Source: Betaproteobacteria bacterium (lineage in GTDB: Bacteria > Pseudomonadota > Gammaproteobacteria > Burkholderiales > Burkholderiaceae_C). Taken from it: DNA of 14,139 nucleotides. A program made the translations under genes and the position numbers. The stretch covers positions 1-14,139 of the forward strand of contig CANFOR010000049.1 in NCBI GenBank assembly GCA_947448675.1. The letters run 5' to 3'. Below are positions 5,896 through 12,396 of the stretch, one piece after another. A model generated the notes under the pieces. That model was given only the letters and a program-made list of their open reading frames with translations. It was not told the DNA's origin and did not search any database. How positions within the stretch are numbered: the stretch's first letter is position 1; each line of letters opens with the position of its first letter.

Positions 5896-7176
5896 TTGAG
5901 CGCAACTTCACCCACACCCGTCCCGGCTCCAGCGGGCAAGCGCAACGCAGCCATGCCCTTCATCATGGTCACGGTGCTGATCGACATGATCTCCATTGGC
6001 CTGATGATCCCCGTGCTGCCGGTCTTGGTGGGCACCTTTACCGGCTCGCAGGCCGACCAAGCCTTTTGGTTTGGCGCTACCACTTTTGCGTTCAGTTTGG
6101 CCAACTTTTTTAGCTCGCCGATTCTGGGTGCGCTGTCCGACCGCTATGGCCGCAGGCCGGTGCTGTTGCTGGGCTTTTGCGCGCTGGCGCTGAGCTTTTT
6201 TGTCACCGCTACGGCCACGGCTTTGTGGATGTTGATCGTGGTGCGCTTGTTCAGCGGTGCCATGCAAGCCAATCAGTCGGTGGCCAATGCCTATGTGGCC
6301 GACATCTCCAGCCCAGAGCAACGCGCCAAGCGCTTTGGCATGCTGGGTGCCATGTTCGGCGTAGGCTTTATTTTGGGCCCGGTGATGGGCGGTTTGCTCG
6401 GTGCCGTCAATGTGCATTTGCCGTTTTTTGTGGCGGGCAGCTTGGCCTTGCTCAACCTAGTCTACGGCTACTTTGTCTTGCCCGAGTCTTTGCCGGTAGA
6501 GCGCCGACAGGCCTTTAGCTGGAAGTCAGCCAACCCCTTCACTGCCTTGCTGCGCTTGAGTCAGCTCAAGGGTGTGGGCATGTTGGTGGCGGTGATCTTG
6601 TGCGCTGGCTTGGCCCAGTTTGTCATGTACACCTGCTGGGTGCTGTACGCCAGTTTTAAGTTTGGCTGGGGCCCGGCTGAAAACGGTTGGTCTTTGTTTG
6701 CGGTGGGCATCATGTCGGCCTTTGTGCAGGGCTATTTGCTGGGCAAACTGCTCAAGCGCTTTACGCCGCAGCGCATAGCCGTGGCAGGCTTGATTTCGTC
6801 GACCCTGGCCTTTGTGGCCTTTGGTGCCGTCACCGAGGGTTGGATGATGTACGTGGTGATTTTTGCCAACTTGCTCGGCGCTACCGTGACGGCGTCGATC
6901 CAAAGCATCATCTCCAACGCAGCCGACCCCACGACCCAGGGCCGCACTTTGGGCGCAGTGAGCAGCTTGAACAGCCTGATGGCCGTCATCGCTCCTTTAA
7001 TCGGTGCACCTTTGCTGGCCATGGTCTCGCATCTGCCGCGTGGCGACTGGCGTATGGGCACGCCGTTTTACTTTTGCGCCGTGCTGCAAAGCATGGCCTT
7101 GCTGTTTGCCTTTGTGCACTTTCGCAGCGAGCGGCGCAAACGCTTGGCCAGCGCCAACCTCGTATCTTCCAGCTAA
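5896..7176 (+). CDS. MFS transporter of the TetA/DHA1 drug-efflux type
   Basis: Inner-membrane secondary transporter with about 12 predicted hydrophobic segments, 426 residues. Motif A of the major facilitator superfamily is clear in the loop between helices 2 and 3, GALSDRYGRRPVLL (D82 to P88), and the helix-5 motif-C-like segment GFILGPVMGG is present, typical of proton-coupled drug antiporters. Substrate is unknown. The longest frame starts at TTG (5896), 25 nt after guaB; the first in-frame ATG is at 5953 (residue 20), directly before the first membrane helix. I chose TTG because relatives, as I recall them, have a similar Pro/Ala-rich N-terminal extension, but neither start has a strong ribosome binding site. 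It ends 5 nt before guaA, so it is very likely cotranscribed with the GMP synthesis genes, which raises export of purines or purine analogues as a possibility. Confidence 0.88.
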   Translation: MSATSPTPVPAPAGKRNAAMPFIMVTVLIDMISIGLMIPVLPVLVGTFTGSQADQAFWFGATTFAFSLANFFSSPILGALSDRYGRRPVLLLGFCALALSFFVTATATALWMLIVVRLFSGAMQANQSVANAYVADISSPEQRAKRFGMLGAMFGVGFILGPVMGGLLGAVNVHLPFFVAGSLALLNLVYGYFVLPESLPVERRQAFSWKSANPFTALLRLSQLKGVGMLVAVILCAGLAQFVMYTCWVLYASFKFGWGPAENGWSLFAVGIMSAFVQGYLLGKLLKRFTPQRIAVAGLISSTLAFVAFGAVTEGWMMYVVIFANLLGATVTASIQSIISNAADPTTQGRTLGAVSSLNSLMAVIAPLIGAPLLAMVSHLPRGDWRMGTPFYFCAVLQSMALLFAFVHFRSERRKRLASANLVSSS

Positions 7177-7181
7177 ACCCC

Positions 7182-8798
7182 ATGCACCACAAAATTCTGA
7201 TTCTCGACTTCGGCTCCCAAGTCACCCAGCTGATTGCCCGCCGCGTGCGCGAGGCCCATGTGTTTTGCGAAGTCCATCCCTGCGACGTGAGCAGCGAGTG
7301 GCTGCGTGACTACGCCCAAGACGGCAGCTTAAAAGGCATCATTCTCTCGGGCAGCCATGCCAGCGCCTACGAAGAAGCCGCCGACAAAGCGCCCGACGCC
7401 GTGTTTGAGTTGGGTCTGCCTGTGCTGGGCATTTGCTATGGCATGCAGACCATGGCCCTGCAACTGGGCGGCAAGGTCGAAGGCGGCCATCAACGCGAGT
7501 TTGGCCATGCGGCCGTACGCGCCCGTGGCCACACGGCGCTGCTGCAAGACATTGCTGACTACACCACGCCAGAAGGGCAGGGCATGCTCAACGTGTGGAT
7601 GAGCCATGGCGACAAGGTGACCGAGCTGCCTGCGGGCTTCCAGCTAATGGCCAGTACTGAGAGTTGTCCGATTGCTGGCATGGCCGACGAGCTGCGCAAG
7701 TTCTACGCCTTGCAATTCCACCCCGAAGTCACGCACACGGAGCAGGGCAAAGCCATTTTGAATCGTTTCGTTTTGGGTATTTGCGCCGCCCAGCCCGACT
7801 GGGTGATGAAAAACCATATCGCCGAGGCCGTTGAAAAAATCCGCCAACAAGTGGGCGATGAAGAGGTGATCTTGGGCCTCAGTGGCGGGGTCGATTCCTC
7901 GGTGGCGGCAGCGCTGATCCACCGCGCCATCGGCGACCAGCTCACCTGCGTGTTTGTTGACCACGGCCTCTTGCGCCTGAATGAAGGCGACATGGTGATG
8001 GAGATGTTTGTTGGCAAGCTCAAGGCCAAGGTGATTCGCGTTGATGCCGAGGCACAGTTCCTCGGCCACCTAGCGGGTGTGAGCGAACCCGAGGCCAAAC
8101 GCAAGATCATTGGGCGCGAGTTTGTCGAAGTTTTTAAGGCGCAAGCGCTCGCCCTTACTGCGTCGGACGCTAGCAAAAAAGGAGCAAGCTTCTTGGCCCA
8201 GGGCACAATTTATCCTGACGTGATCGAGTCGGGTGGGGCCAAAAGCAAGAAAGCCGTGACCATCAAGAGCCACCACAATGTAGGCGGCTTGCCCGAGCAA
8301 CTGGGCCTCAAACTCTTAGAGCCGCTGCGCGATTTGTTCAAAGACGAAGTGCGCGAACTGGGCGTAGCCCTGGGCCTGCCGCATGACATGGTCTACCGCC
8401 ACCCCTTCCCCGGGCCCGGTCTGGGGGTACGCATTTTGGGTGAAGTGAAAAAAGAATACGCCGATTTGTTGCGCCGTGCCGATGCGATTTTTATCGAAGA
8501 ATTGCGCAATTTTCAAGACGCAGCTTCTGGCAAAAACTGGTACGAACTTACTAGCCAAGCCTTCACTGTGTTCTTGCCGGTGAAAAGTGTAGGCGTGATG
8601 GGCGACGGCCGCACCTACGACTACGTGGTGGCTCTGCGCGCCGTGCAAACCAGCGACTTTATGACGGCCGACTGGGCCGAGTTGCCCTATGCCTTGCTCA
8701 AGAAAGTCTCGGGCCGCATCATCAATGAAGTGCGTGGTATCAACCGCGTAACCTACGATGTGTCGAGCAAGCCACCGGCCACTATTGAGTGGGAGTAA
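7182..8798 (+). CDS. guaA: GMP synthase (glutamine-hydrolysing)
   Basis: Converts XMP to GMP using ATP and the amide nitrogen of glutamine, completing the pathway begun by guaB. The 538 residues contain the class I glutamine amidotransferase domain with its triad C85 (LGICYGMQ), H180 and E182 (FHPEV), then the ATP-pyrophosphatase domain with the P-loop SGGVDSS (234-240), and the C-terminal dimerisation domain ending in KPPATIEWE. The start at 7182 gives the canonical MHHKILILDFGSQ. Two segments are longer than in E. coli GuaA as I remember it. One, around 320-337 (ALTASDASKKGASF), carries a repeat-like sequence. The other, around 445-455 (DAASGKNWYEL), I believe is ordinary in betaproteobacteria. 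It lies 5 nt downstream of the transporter gene. Confidence 0.98.
   Translation: MHHKILILDFGSQVTQLIARRVREAHVFCEVHPCDVSSEWLRDYAQDGSLKGIILSGSHASAYEEAADKAPDAVFELGLPVLGICYGMQTMALQLGGKVEGGHQREFGHAAVRARGHTALLQDIADYTTPEGQGMLNVWMSHGDKVTELPAGFQLMASTESCPIAGMADELRKFYALQFHPEVTHTEQGKAILNRFVLGICAAQPDWVMKNHIAEAVEKIRQQVGDEEVILGLSGGVDSSVAAALIHRAIGDQLTCVFVDHGLLRLNEGDMVMEMFVGKLKAKVIRVDAEAQFLGHLAGVSEPEAKRKIIGREFVEVFKAQALALTASDASKKGASFLAQGTIYPDVIESGGAKSKKAVTIKSHHNVGGLPEQLGLKLLEPLRDLFKDEVRELGVALGLPHDMVYRHPFPGPGLGVRILGEVKKEYADLLRRADAIFIEELRNFQDAASGKNWYELTSQAFTVFLPVKSVGVMGDGRTYDYVVALRAVQTSDFMTADWAELPYALLKKVSGRIINEVRGINRVTYDVSSKPPATIEWE
8145..8190. repeat. Possible repeat-derived in-frame insertion in guaA
   Basis: This stretch includes AAGCGCTCG, then ACGCTAGCAAAAAAGGAGC, which resembles in layout the longer Comamonadaceae repeat that combines AAGCGCT, GCTAGC and an A-run. 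It encodes the segment just before FLAQGTIYPDV, where GuaA here is about 7 residues longer than in E. coli. Reading frame and flanking motifs are intact. Assignment to the repeat family is by resemblance from memory. Confidence 0.35.
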
Positions 8799-8801
8799 GT
8801 T

Positions 8802-8815
8802 ATTGCTGCAGCAAT
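8802..8815. repeat. 14-bp perfect palindrome after guaA
   Basis: ATTGCTGCAGCAAT reads identically on both strands and begins 4 nt after the guaA stop codon. It could form a short hairpin, but there is no loop of normal size and no T-run downstream, so it is not a standard intrinsic terminator. It could equally be a dimeric protein-binding site. Confidence 0.45.
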
Positions 8816-8874
8816 GCAACGTTGTGCGTACCAATGCACATTTAAAGCGGAACATCGCAGAAATTAAAATCTGT

Positions 8875-8926
8875 TTTACGCATTTATTCGCATACTTTGT
8901 ATGATGCATTTCCGATAAACAAGAGG
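8875..8926 (+). promoter_or_regulatory. Putative promoter and RBS of the GAF-domain gene
   Basis: TTTACG (8875-8880) and TATGAT (8900-8905) form a possible sigma-70 -35/-10 pair with a 19-bp spacer, slightly long. AAGAGG (8921-8926) is a ribosome binding site 11 nt before the ATG at 8938. The 139-bp AT-rich gap after guaA fits an independent transcription start. Confidence 0.4.
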
Positions 8927-8937
8927 CTATAAAGTCC

Positions 8938-9969
8938 ATGGATTACCAAATAGCGCCCGTTGCAGGCAACGAAGAAGAGCGCCTCGCAGCCTTGCGTGCA
9001 GCCATGTGCGCTTATATCCCCCACGAAGAGCGTTTTGACCGCATTACCCGCATGGCGCGGCGAATGTTGCATGTGCCCATTGCTCTGATTTCCATACTCG
9101 AAGACGACACCGCGTGGTTTCGCTCAGCGCAAGGCTTGAGTGTGTCTGAAATGACTCGGAATAATTCTTTTTACGACCACGCTATTGGCAGCGCCGAAGT
9201 GTTTCAAGTGCGCGACACACTTTTAGACGGCCGTTTCACCGACAACCCCTTGGTGACAGGGCCACCCCATATTCGCTCGTATTTTGGTTGGCCGCTGGAA
9301 ATTGCGCCCGGTCTGCGGGTTGGCACCCTGTGCGTGATGGACACCATGCCGCGCACTTTTAGCAGCGAAGATTTAGAAACCATGGCCGACTTGGCCCATA
9401 TGGTGGAGTCTGAGCTGCGCGTGAATGCCATGTCAGACAACCAAAAAAGTCTGCTCGCCGAGTCCAGCCGGGCGCACCGCAAAAAGCTGCTCGACCCCGC
9501 CACCGGTTGCTGGAGCGAAGAGGGCTTCGTCGAGCTGATGAAGCGCACCCTGAAAGACGTGGCCAGTGGCACGGTGCATGCCGCACTGGTCGGTATGGAA
9601 GTCCACAACATGAACGACTTCGATCTGGGCATTGAAAAGGGCTCTACCGAAGCGCGCGCCATGGTTTTGGTGCAGTTCATTCGGCGTCGCATGCCCGCCA
9701 ACGCCATACTCTGCCGTATGCCCGGTGGCCGGGCCTGTGCCTTGTTTGCCGCACGCGAACGCAGCTTGTTGCGCGAGCAGATCGGCCAATTTTTACAAGA
9801 ACCTGATTTTGAACCAGTTGCTGGCATTGCCTTTCCGCAAAAGTTAGAGATGAGCAGCTATTCAATGAGCCTCAAAGCTGAGTACGTAAAAAGCGATGTA
9901 GGTCGCTTACTCGATACAGCCATGGGAAAATTGGCCGAAGGACATGGCGTCACCTCCATTTTGCAATAA
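8938..9969 (+). CDS. GAF-domain protein with degenerate GGDEF-like C-terminal domain
   Basis: Probable cytosolic signalling protein of 343 residues with no signal peptide or membrane segment. Residues about 25-165 form a GAF domain of the type found before GGDEF domains: RFDRITRMARRMLHVPIALIS, DDTAWFRSAQGL, NPLVTGPPHIRSYFGWPL and LRVGTLCVMD. From about residue 188, LDPATGCWSEEGFVELMKR resembles the start of a diguanylate cyclase domain (normally DxLTGLxNRRxF). Where the GGDEF signature should be, the sequence reads GGRAC (263-267), lacking the acidic catalytic residues, so cyclic-di-GMP synthesis is not expected. It may instead be a sensor, a nucleotide-binding scaffold or a protein-interaction module. 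The GAF ligand cannot be told from sequence. PaiB-like protein follows after 18 bp, possibly in the same transcript. Confidence 0.82.
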   Translation: MDYQIAPVAGNEEERLAALRAAMCAYIPHEERFDRITRMARRMLHVPIALISILEDDTAWFRSAQGLSVSEMTRNNSFYDHAIGSAEVFQVRDTLLDGRFTDNPLVTGPPHIRSYFGWPLEIAPGLRVGTLCVMDTMPRTFSSEDLETMADLAHMVESELRVNAMSDNQKSLLAESSRAHRKKLLDPATGCWSEEGFVELMKRTLKDVASGTVHAALVGMEVHNMNDFDLGIEKGSTEARAMVLVQFIRRRMPANAILCRMPGGRACALFAARERSLLREQIGQFLQEPDFEPVAGIAFPQKLEMSSYSMSLKAEYVKSDVGRLLDTAMGKLAEGHGVTSILQ

Positions 9970-9987
9970 GTAAGCAGCGAATTTTCT

Positions 9988-10629
9988 ATGTACCTGCCGC
10001 CCCAATTCAAAGCCCAAGATCCCGCCCATGTGCGTGAACTGTTGCGCGCCTATCCCTTTGCCAGCCTGATCAGCAATGACGACGCAGGCCTGCCTTACGT
10101 CACCCACTTGCCTCTGCATTTGCAGGGCGACAGCGAGCCCTTGGTACTGCTGGGCCATGTGGCCAAGCCCAACCCGCACTGGCGCTATTTGCAAGCGCGG
10201 GCCACGGCAGTCCTTACCTTTATGGGGCCGCATGCCTACATGTCGCCCAAGGTCTACCCCGACTTGGCCCGCGTGCCGACCTGGAACTACCTTGCCATTC
10301 ATTGCACCGTGCAAGCGCGCATCATCGATGAAGCCCAGGCTAAAGACCGCTTGCTGAAAAAACTCATTGGCGACCACGAGCCGCCCTACGCCAAGCAGTG
10401 GCGCGCATTGGGCGAAGACTACCAAGGCAAAATGCTCGCGGGCATTGTGGGTTTTGAGCTGGTCGTGACCCAGCTCGAATGCAAGCTCAAGCTCAACCAG
10501 CACCGCCCCGAGGCGCACGCCGCCATGCACGCGGCTTATGCGCAGGGCAATGAGAACGAACGCGCGCTGGCCCTGTGGATGGACAAACTCGGTTTGCAGA
10601 CCCAGGCCACGCAAACTGCGCAGGAGTAG
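9988..10629 (+). CDS. FMN-binding split-barrel protein, PaiB family
   Basis: Member of the PaiB/FMN-binding negative regulator family (PF04299), 213 residues, close to the usual length. Bacillus subtilis PaiB was described as affecting sporulation and degradative-enzyme genes, but most family members have a flavin-binding split barrel and no proven regulatory target. Family features are the opening MYLPPQFKAQD, the PFASLISNDDAGLPYVTHLPL strand pair (about 23-43), GHVAKPNPHW (about 56-65), VLTFMGPHAYMSPKVYP (about 75-91), VPTWNYLAIHC (about 96-106) and the C-terminal MLAGIVGFELVVTQLECKLKLNQHR. It lies 18 bp after the GAF gene and 2 bp before a small membrane-protein gene. The ribosome binding site is weak. 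Confidence 0.92.
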   Translation: MYLPPQFKAQDPAHVRELLRAYPFASLISNDDAGLPYVTHLPLHLQGDSEPLVLLGHVAKPNPHWRYLQARATAVLTFMGPHAYMSPKVYPDLARVPTWNYLAIHCTVQARIIDEAQAKDRLLKKLIGDHEPPYAKQWRALGEDYQGKMLAGIVGFELVVTQLECKLKLNQHRPEAHAAMHAAYAQGNENERALALWMDKLGLQTQATQTAQE

Positions 10630-10631
10630 CC

Positions 10632-10904
10632 ATGCGAATGATTTTGGGCGTTTTGAGTTTGCTGCTCGCCGTAGCCGTAGTGGGCTTTTTGGCCAAGCAG
10701 CAACTGCGCTCCGTCGGCAGTTTGCCCACGCCAGCGGTATCGGCTGGCGCATCAAGCGCCAGCACGGTGGACGCCAGCCTGGCGCTGCCCAGCATCAAGG
10801 CCACGAGCAATGTGCAACAGCAGTCGCTGCAAATCCAGCAGCAGTTTAAAGCTGCCGCTGAAGCAGCCATGCAAGGCGCACGCACCGAGCCGGATACGCG
10901 CTAG
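10632..10904 (+). CDS. Small single-pass membrane protein, unknown function
   Basis: Unrecognised 90-residue protein. Residues about 4-21 (ILGVLSLLLAVAVVGFLA) form one hydrophobic segment, either a membrane anchor or an uncleaved signal sequence. The remainder is Ser/Ala-rich, then Gln-rich (VQQQSLQIQQQFKAAAEAA), likely helical, with no cysteines. The start at 10632 follows GGAG (10623-10626), which overlaps the end of the PaiB-like gene, whose stop is 2 bp upstream, so translation is probably coupled. A second ATG two codons on gives nearly the same product. Coding status is supported by spacing, the ribosome binding site and GC-rich codon use, not by family recognition. Confidence 0.68.
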   Translation: MRMILGVLSLLLAVAVVGFLAKQQLRSVGSLPTPAVSAGASSASTVDASLALPSIKATSNVQQQSLQIQQQFKAAAEAAMQGARTEPDTR

Positions 10905-10958
10905 CCCACCAGCTGAAGCTCAATACCCCCGGAAACGCCCGCCAACATTGCGTATCAA

Positions 10959-10975
10959 GCTATAAAAAATATAGC
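10959..10975. repeat. 17-bp palindromic repeat upstream of tadA fusion
   Basis: GCTATA (10959-10964) and TATAGC (10970-10975) are complementary 6-bp arms around an A5 centre. It has the same length and arms as the core at 3741-3757. It lies in the 88-bp gap before the tadA fusion gene, 18 bp from its start codon, so it must be within or next to that gene's promoter or leader; a -10-like TATAAA (10961-10966) falls inside it. Confidence 0.6.
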
Positions 10976-10992
10976 ACATTACCAACCCAGCC

Positions 10993-12396
10993 ATGTTGCC
11001 AAATTTGGAACCACTCAGCCCCCAGCAGTGCATGCAAGCTGCACTGCAAGAGGCCCAGGCTGCCGCTACCGCAGGCGAGGTGCCGGTGGGCGCGGTGGTG
11101 CTGCGCCATGGGCAGATCATTGCCACGGGCCGCAACGCGCCGATTGGCGCGCACGACCCAACGGCCCACGCTGAAATAGTCGCCCTGCGCGCAGCTGCCC
11201 AAGCCCTGGGCAATTACCGCCTCGACGACTGCGAGCTGTATGTCACACTGGAGCCCTGCGCCATGTGTGCCGGGGCCATGCTGCATGCACGTTTGGCCCG
11301 TGTGGTGTTTGCGGCGGCCGACCCCAAGACAGGGGCCGCCGGCTCGGTCACCAACCTGTTTGCGCAAGCCCAGCTCAACCACCACACCCAAGTGCAAGGC
11401 GGCCTGTTGGCCGAGGCGAGCGCACAGCTGCTGGGCCAGTTCTTTCAAACCCGACGCCAACAAAAAATGGTGCAACGCATGCAAACCCATTCACTGCGCG
11501 ACGACGCCCTGCGCACGCCAGACGCGCGTTTTGCCCAGCTGCCGGGCTACCCCTGGGCCGCCCGTTATGTCAGCGATTTGCCGGCTTTGGCGGGCCTGCG
11601 CATGCATTACCTCGACGAAGGCCCGCCTAGCGCAGCCACCACCTGGCTCTGCCTGCACGGCAACCCGGCTTGGAGCTACCTGTACCGCAAGATGATCCCG
11701 GTGTTTTTGCAGGCCGGGGGCAGGGTGCTCGCGCCCGATATGCCCGGCTTTGGCAAGAGCGACAAACCCAAAAAAGACAGCGCGCACAGCTTTGGCTGGC
11801 ACCGCCAGGTGCTACTGGAATTTGTGGAGCGCATGGATTTGAAAAACGTAGTTTTGGTCGTGCAAGATTGGGGCGGCATTTTGGGCCTGACCCTGCCCAT
11901 GGCCGCCGCGCAGCGCTACAAGGGCCTACTGGTGATGAACACCACCTTGGCCACCGGCGATGCGCCCCTGTCGCCTGGTTTTCTAGCCTGGCGTGAGATG
12001 TGCGCCAAGAACCCCGAGTTTGACCTGGCCCGCTTGTTGGCGCGCGGCAACCCGCAGATGCAGGCTGAGGAGTGCGCCGCCTACATGGCCCCCTTCCCCG
12101 ATGCCGGGCACCGTGCCGCCACGCGGGCCTTTCCGCCCATGGTGCCCGCCTTGGAAGCTGCAGACGGTGCAGGAATTTCGCGCCAAGCACTGCAGTTTTG
12201 GCAGCATGAGTGGACGGGCCAGAGCCTAATGGCCGTAGGCATGCAAGACCCGGTGCTGGGCCTGCCTGTCATGCGCGCTTTGCAAAAAAATATTCGCAAC
12301 TGCCCCGAGCCGATGCTGATCGAGCAGGCGGGGCATTTTGTACAAGAACACGGCGAACCCATCGCGCAAGCCGCAGTGCGATACTTCAAGTTGTGA
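10993..12396 (+). CDS. tadA: Fusion: tRNA adenosine(34) deaminase TadA + DhlA-like haloalkane dehalogenase
   Basis: One uninterrupted frame of 467 residues. Residues 1 to about 158 are TadA, which deaminates A34 to inosine in tRNA-Arg(ACG): the zinc and catalytic HAE motif is H59-A60-E61 and PCAMC supplies zinc ligands C89 and C92. Residues about 172-467 match haloalkane dehalogenases of subfamily I, close to Xanthobacter DhlA from LRTPDARF to the end: HGNP (H222-N224), nucleophile D292 with halide-binding W293 in VQDWGG, a second probable halide tryptophan W333, acid D419 in GMQDPVLG and base H448 in AGHFVQE. Such enzymes hydrolyse carbon-halogen bonds to alcohols. The linker (about 158-171) contains in-frame ATGs at 11467 and 11479, so separate translation of the second half is possible, but no ribosome binding site is seen there. 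The start at 10993 gives the normal TadA N-terminus. The stop overlaps ldcA by 4 nt. Confidence 0.9.
   Translation: MLPNLEPLSPQQCMQAALQEAQAAATAGEVPVGAVVLRHGQIIATGRNAPIGAHDPTAHAEIVALRAAAQALGNYRLDDCELYVTLEPCAMCAGAMLHARLARVVFAAADPKTGAAGSVTNLFAQAQLNHHTQVQGGLLAEASAQLLGQFFQTRRQQKMVQRMQTHSLRDDALRTPDARFAQLPGYPWAARYVSDLPALAGLRMHYLDEGPPSAATTWLCLHGNPAWSYLYRKMIPVFLQAGGRVLAPDMPGFGKSDKPKKDSAHSFGWHRQVLLEFVERMDLKNVVLVVQDWGGILGLTLPMAAAQRYKGLLVMNTTLATGDAPLSPGFLAWREMCAKNPEFDLARLLARGNPQMQAEECAAYMAPFPDAGHRAATRAFPPMVPALEAADGAGISRQALQFWQHEWTGQSLMAVGMQDPVLGLPVMRALQKNIRNCPEPMLIEQAGHFVQEHGEPIAQAAVRYFKL

Noticed and set aside
4968..6104. 378-codon open frame on the minus strand opposite guaB and the transporter
   Set aside because: His/Ala/Gly-rich product typical of the antisense of a GC-rich gene; it spans the guaB/transporter junction and has no family features.
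8437..8560. Second extra loop in GuaA (DAASGKNWYEL) as another repeat insertion
   Set aside because: I believe betaproteobacterial GuaA normally has a similar GK-W-Y/D-L segment here, and no GCTAT-type arms are seen.
9907..10755. 282-codon open frame on the minus strand opposite the PaiB-like gene
   Set aside because: The plus-strand PaiB-family protein is clear; the minus product is low in family signal and crosses gene boundaries.
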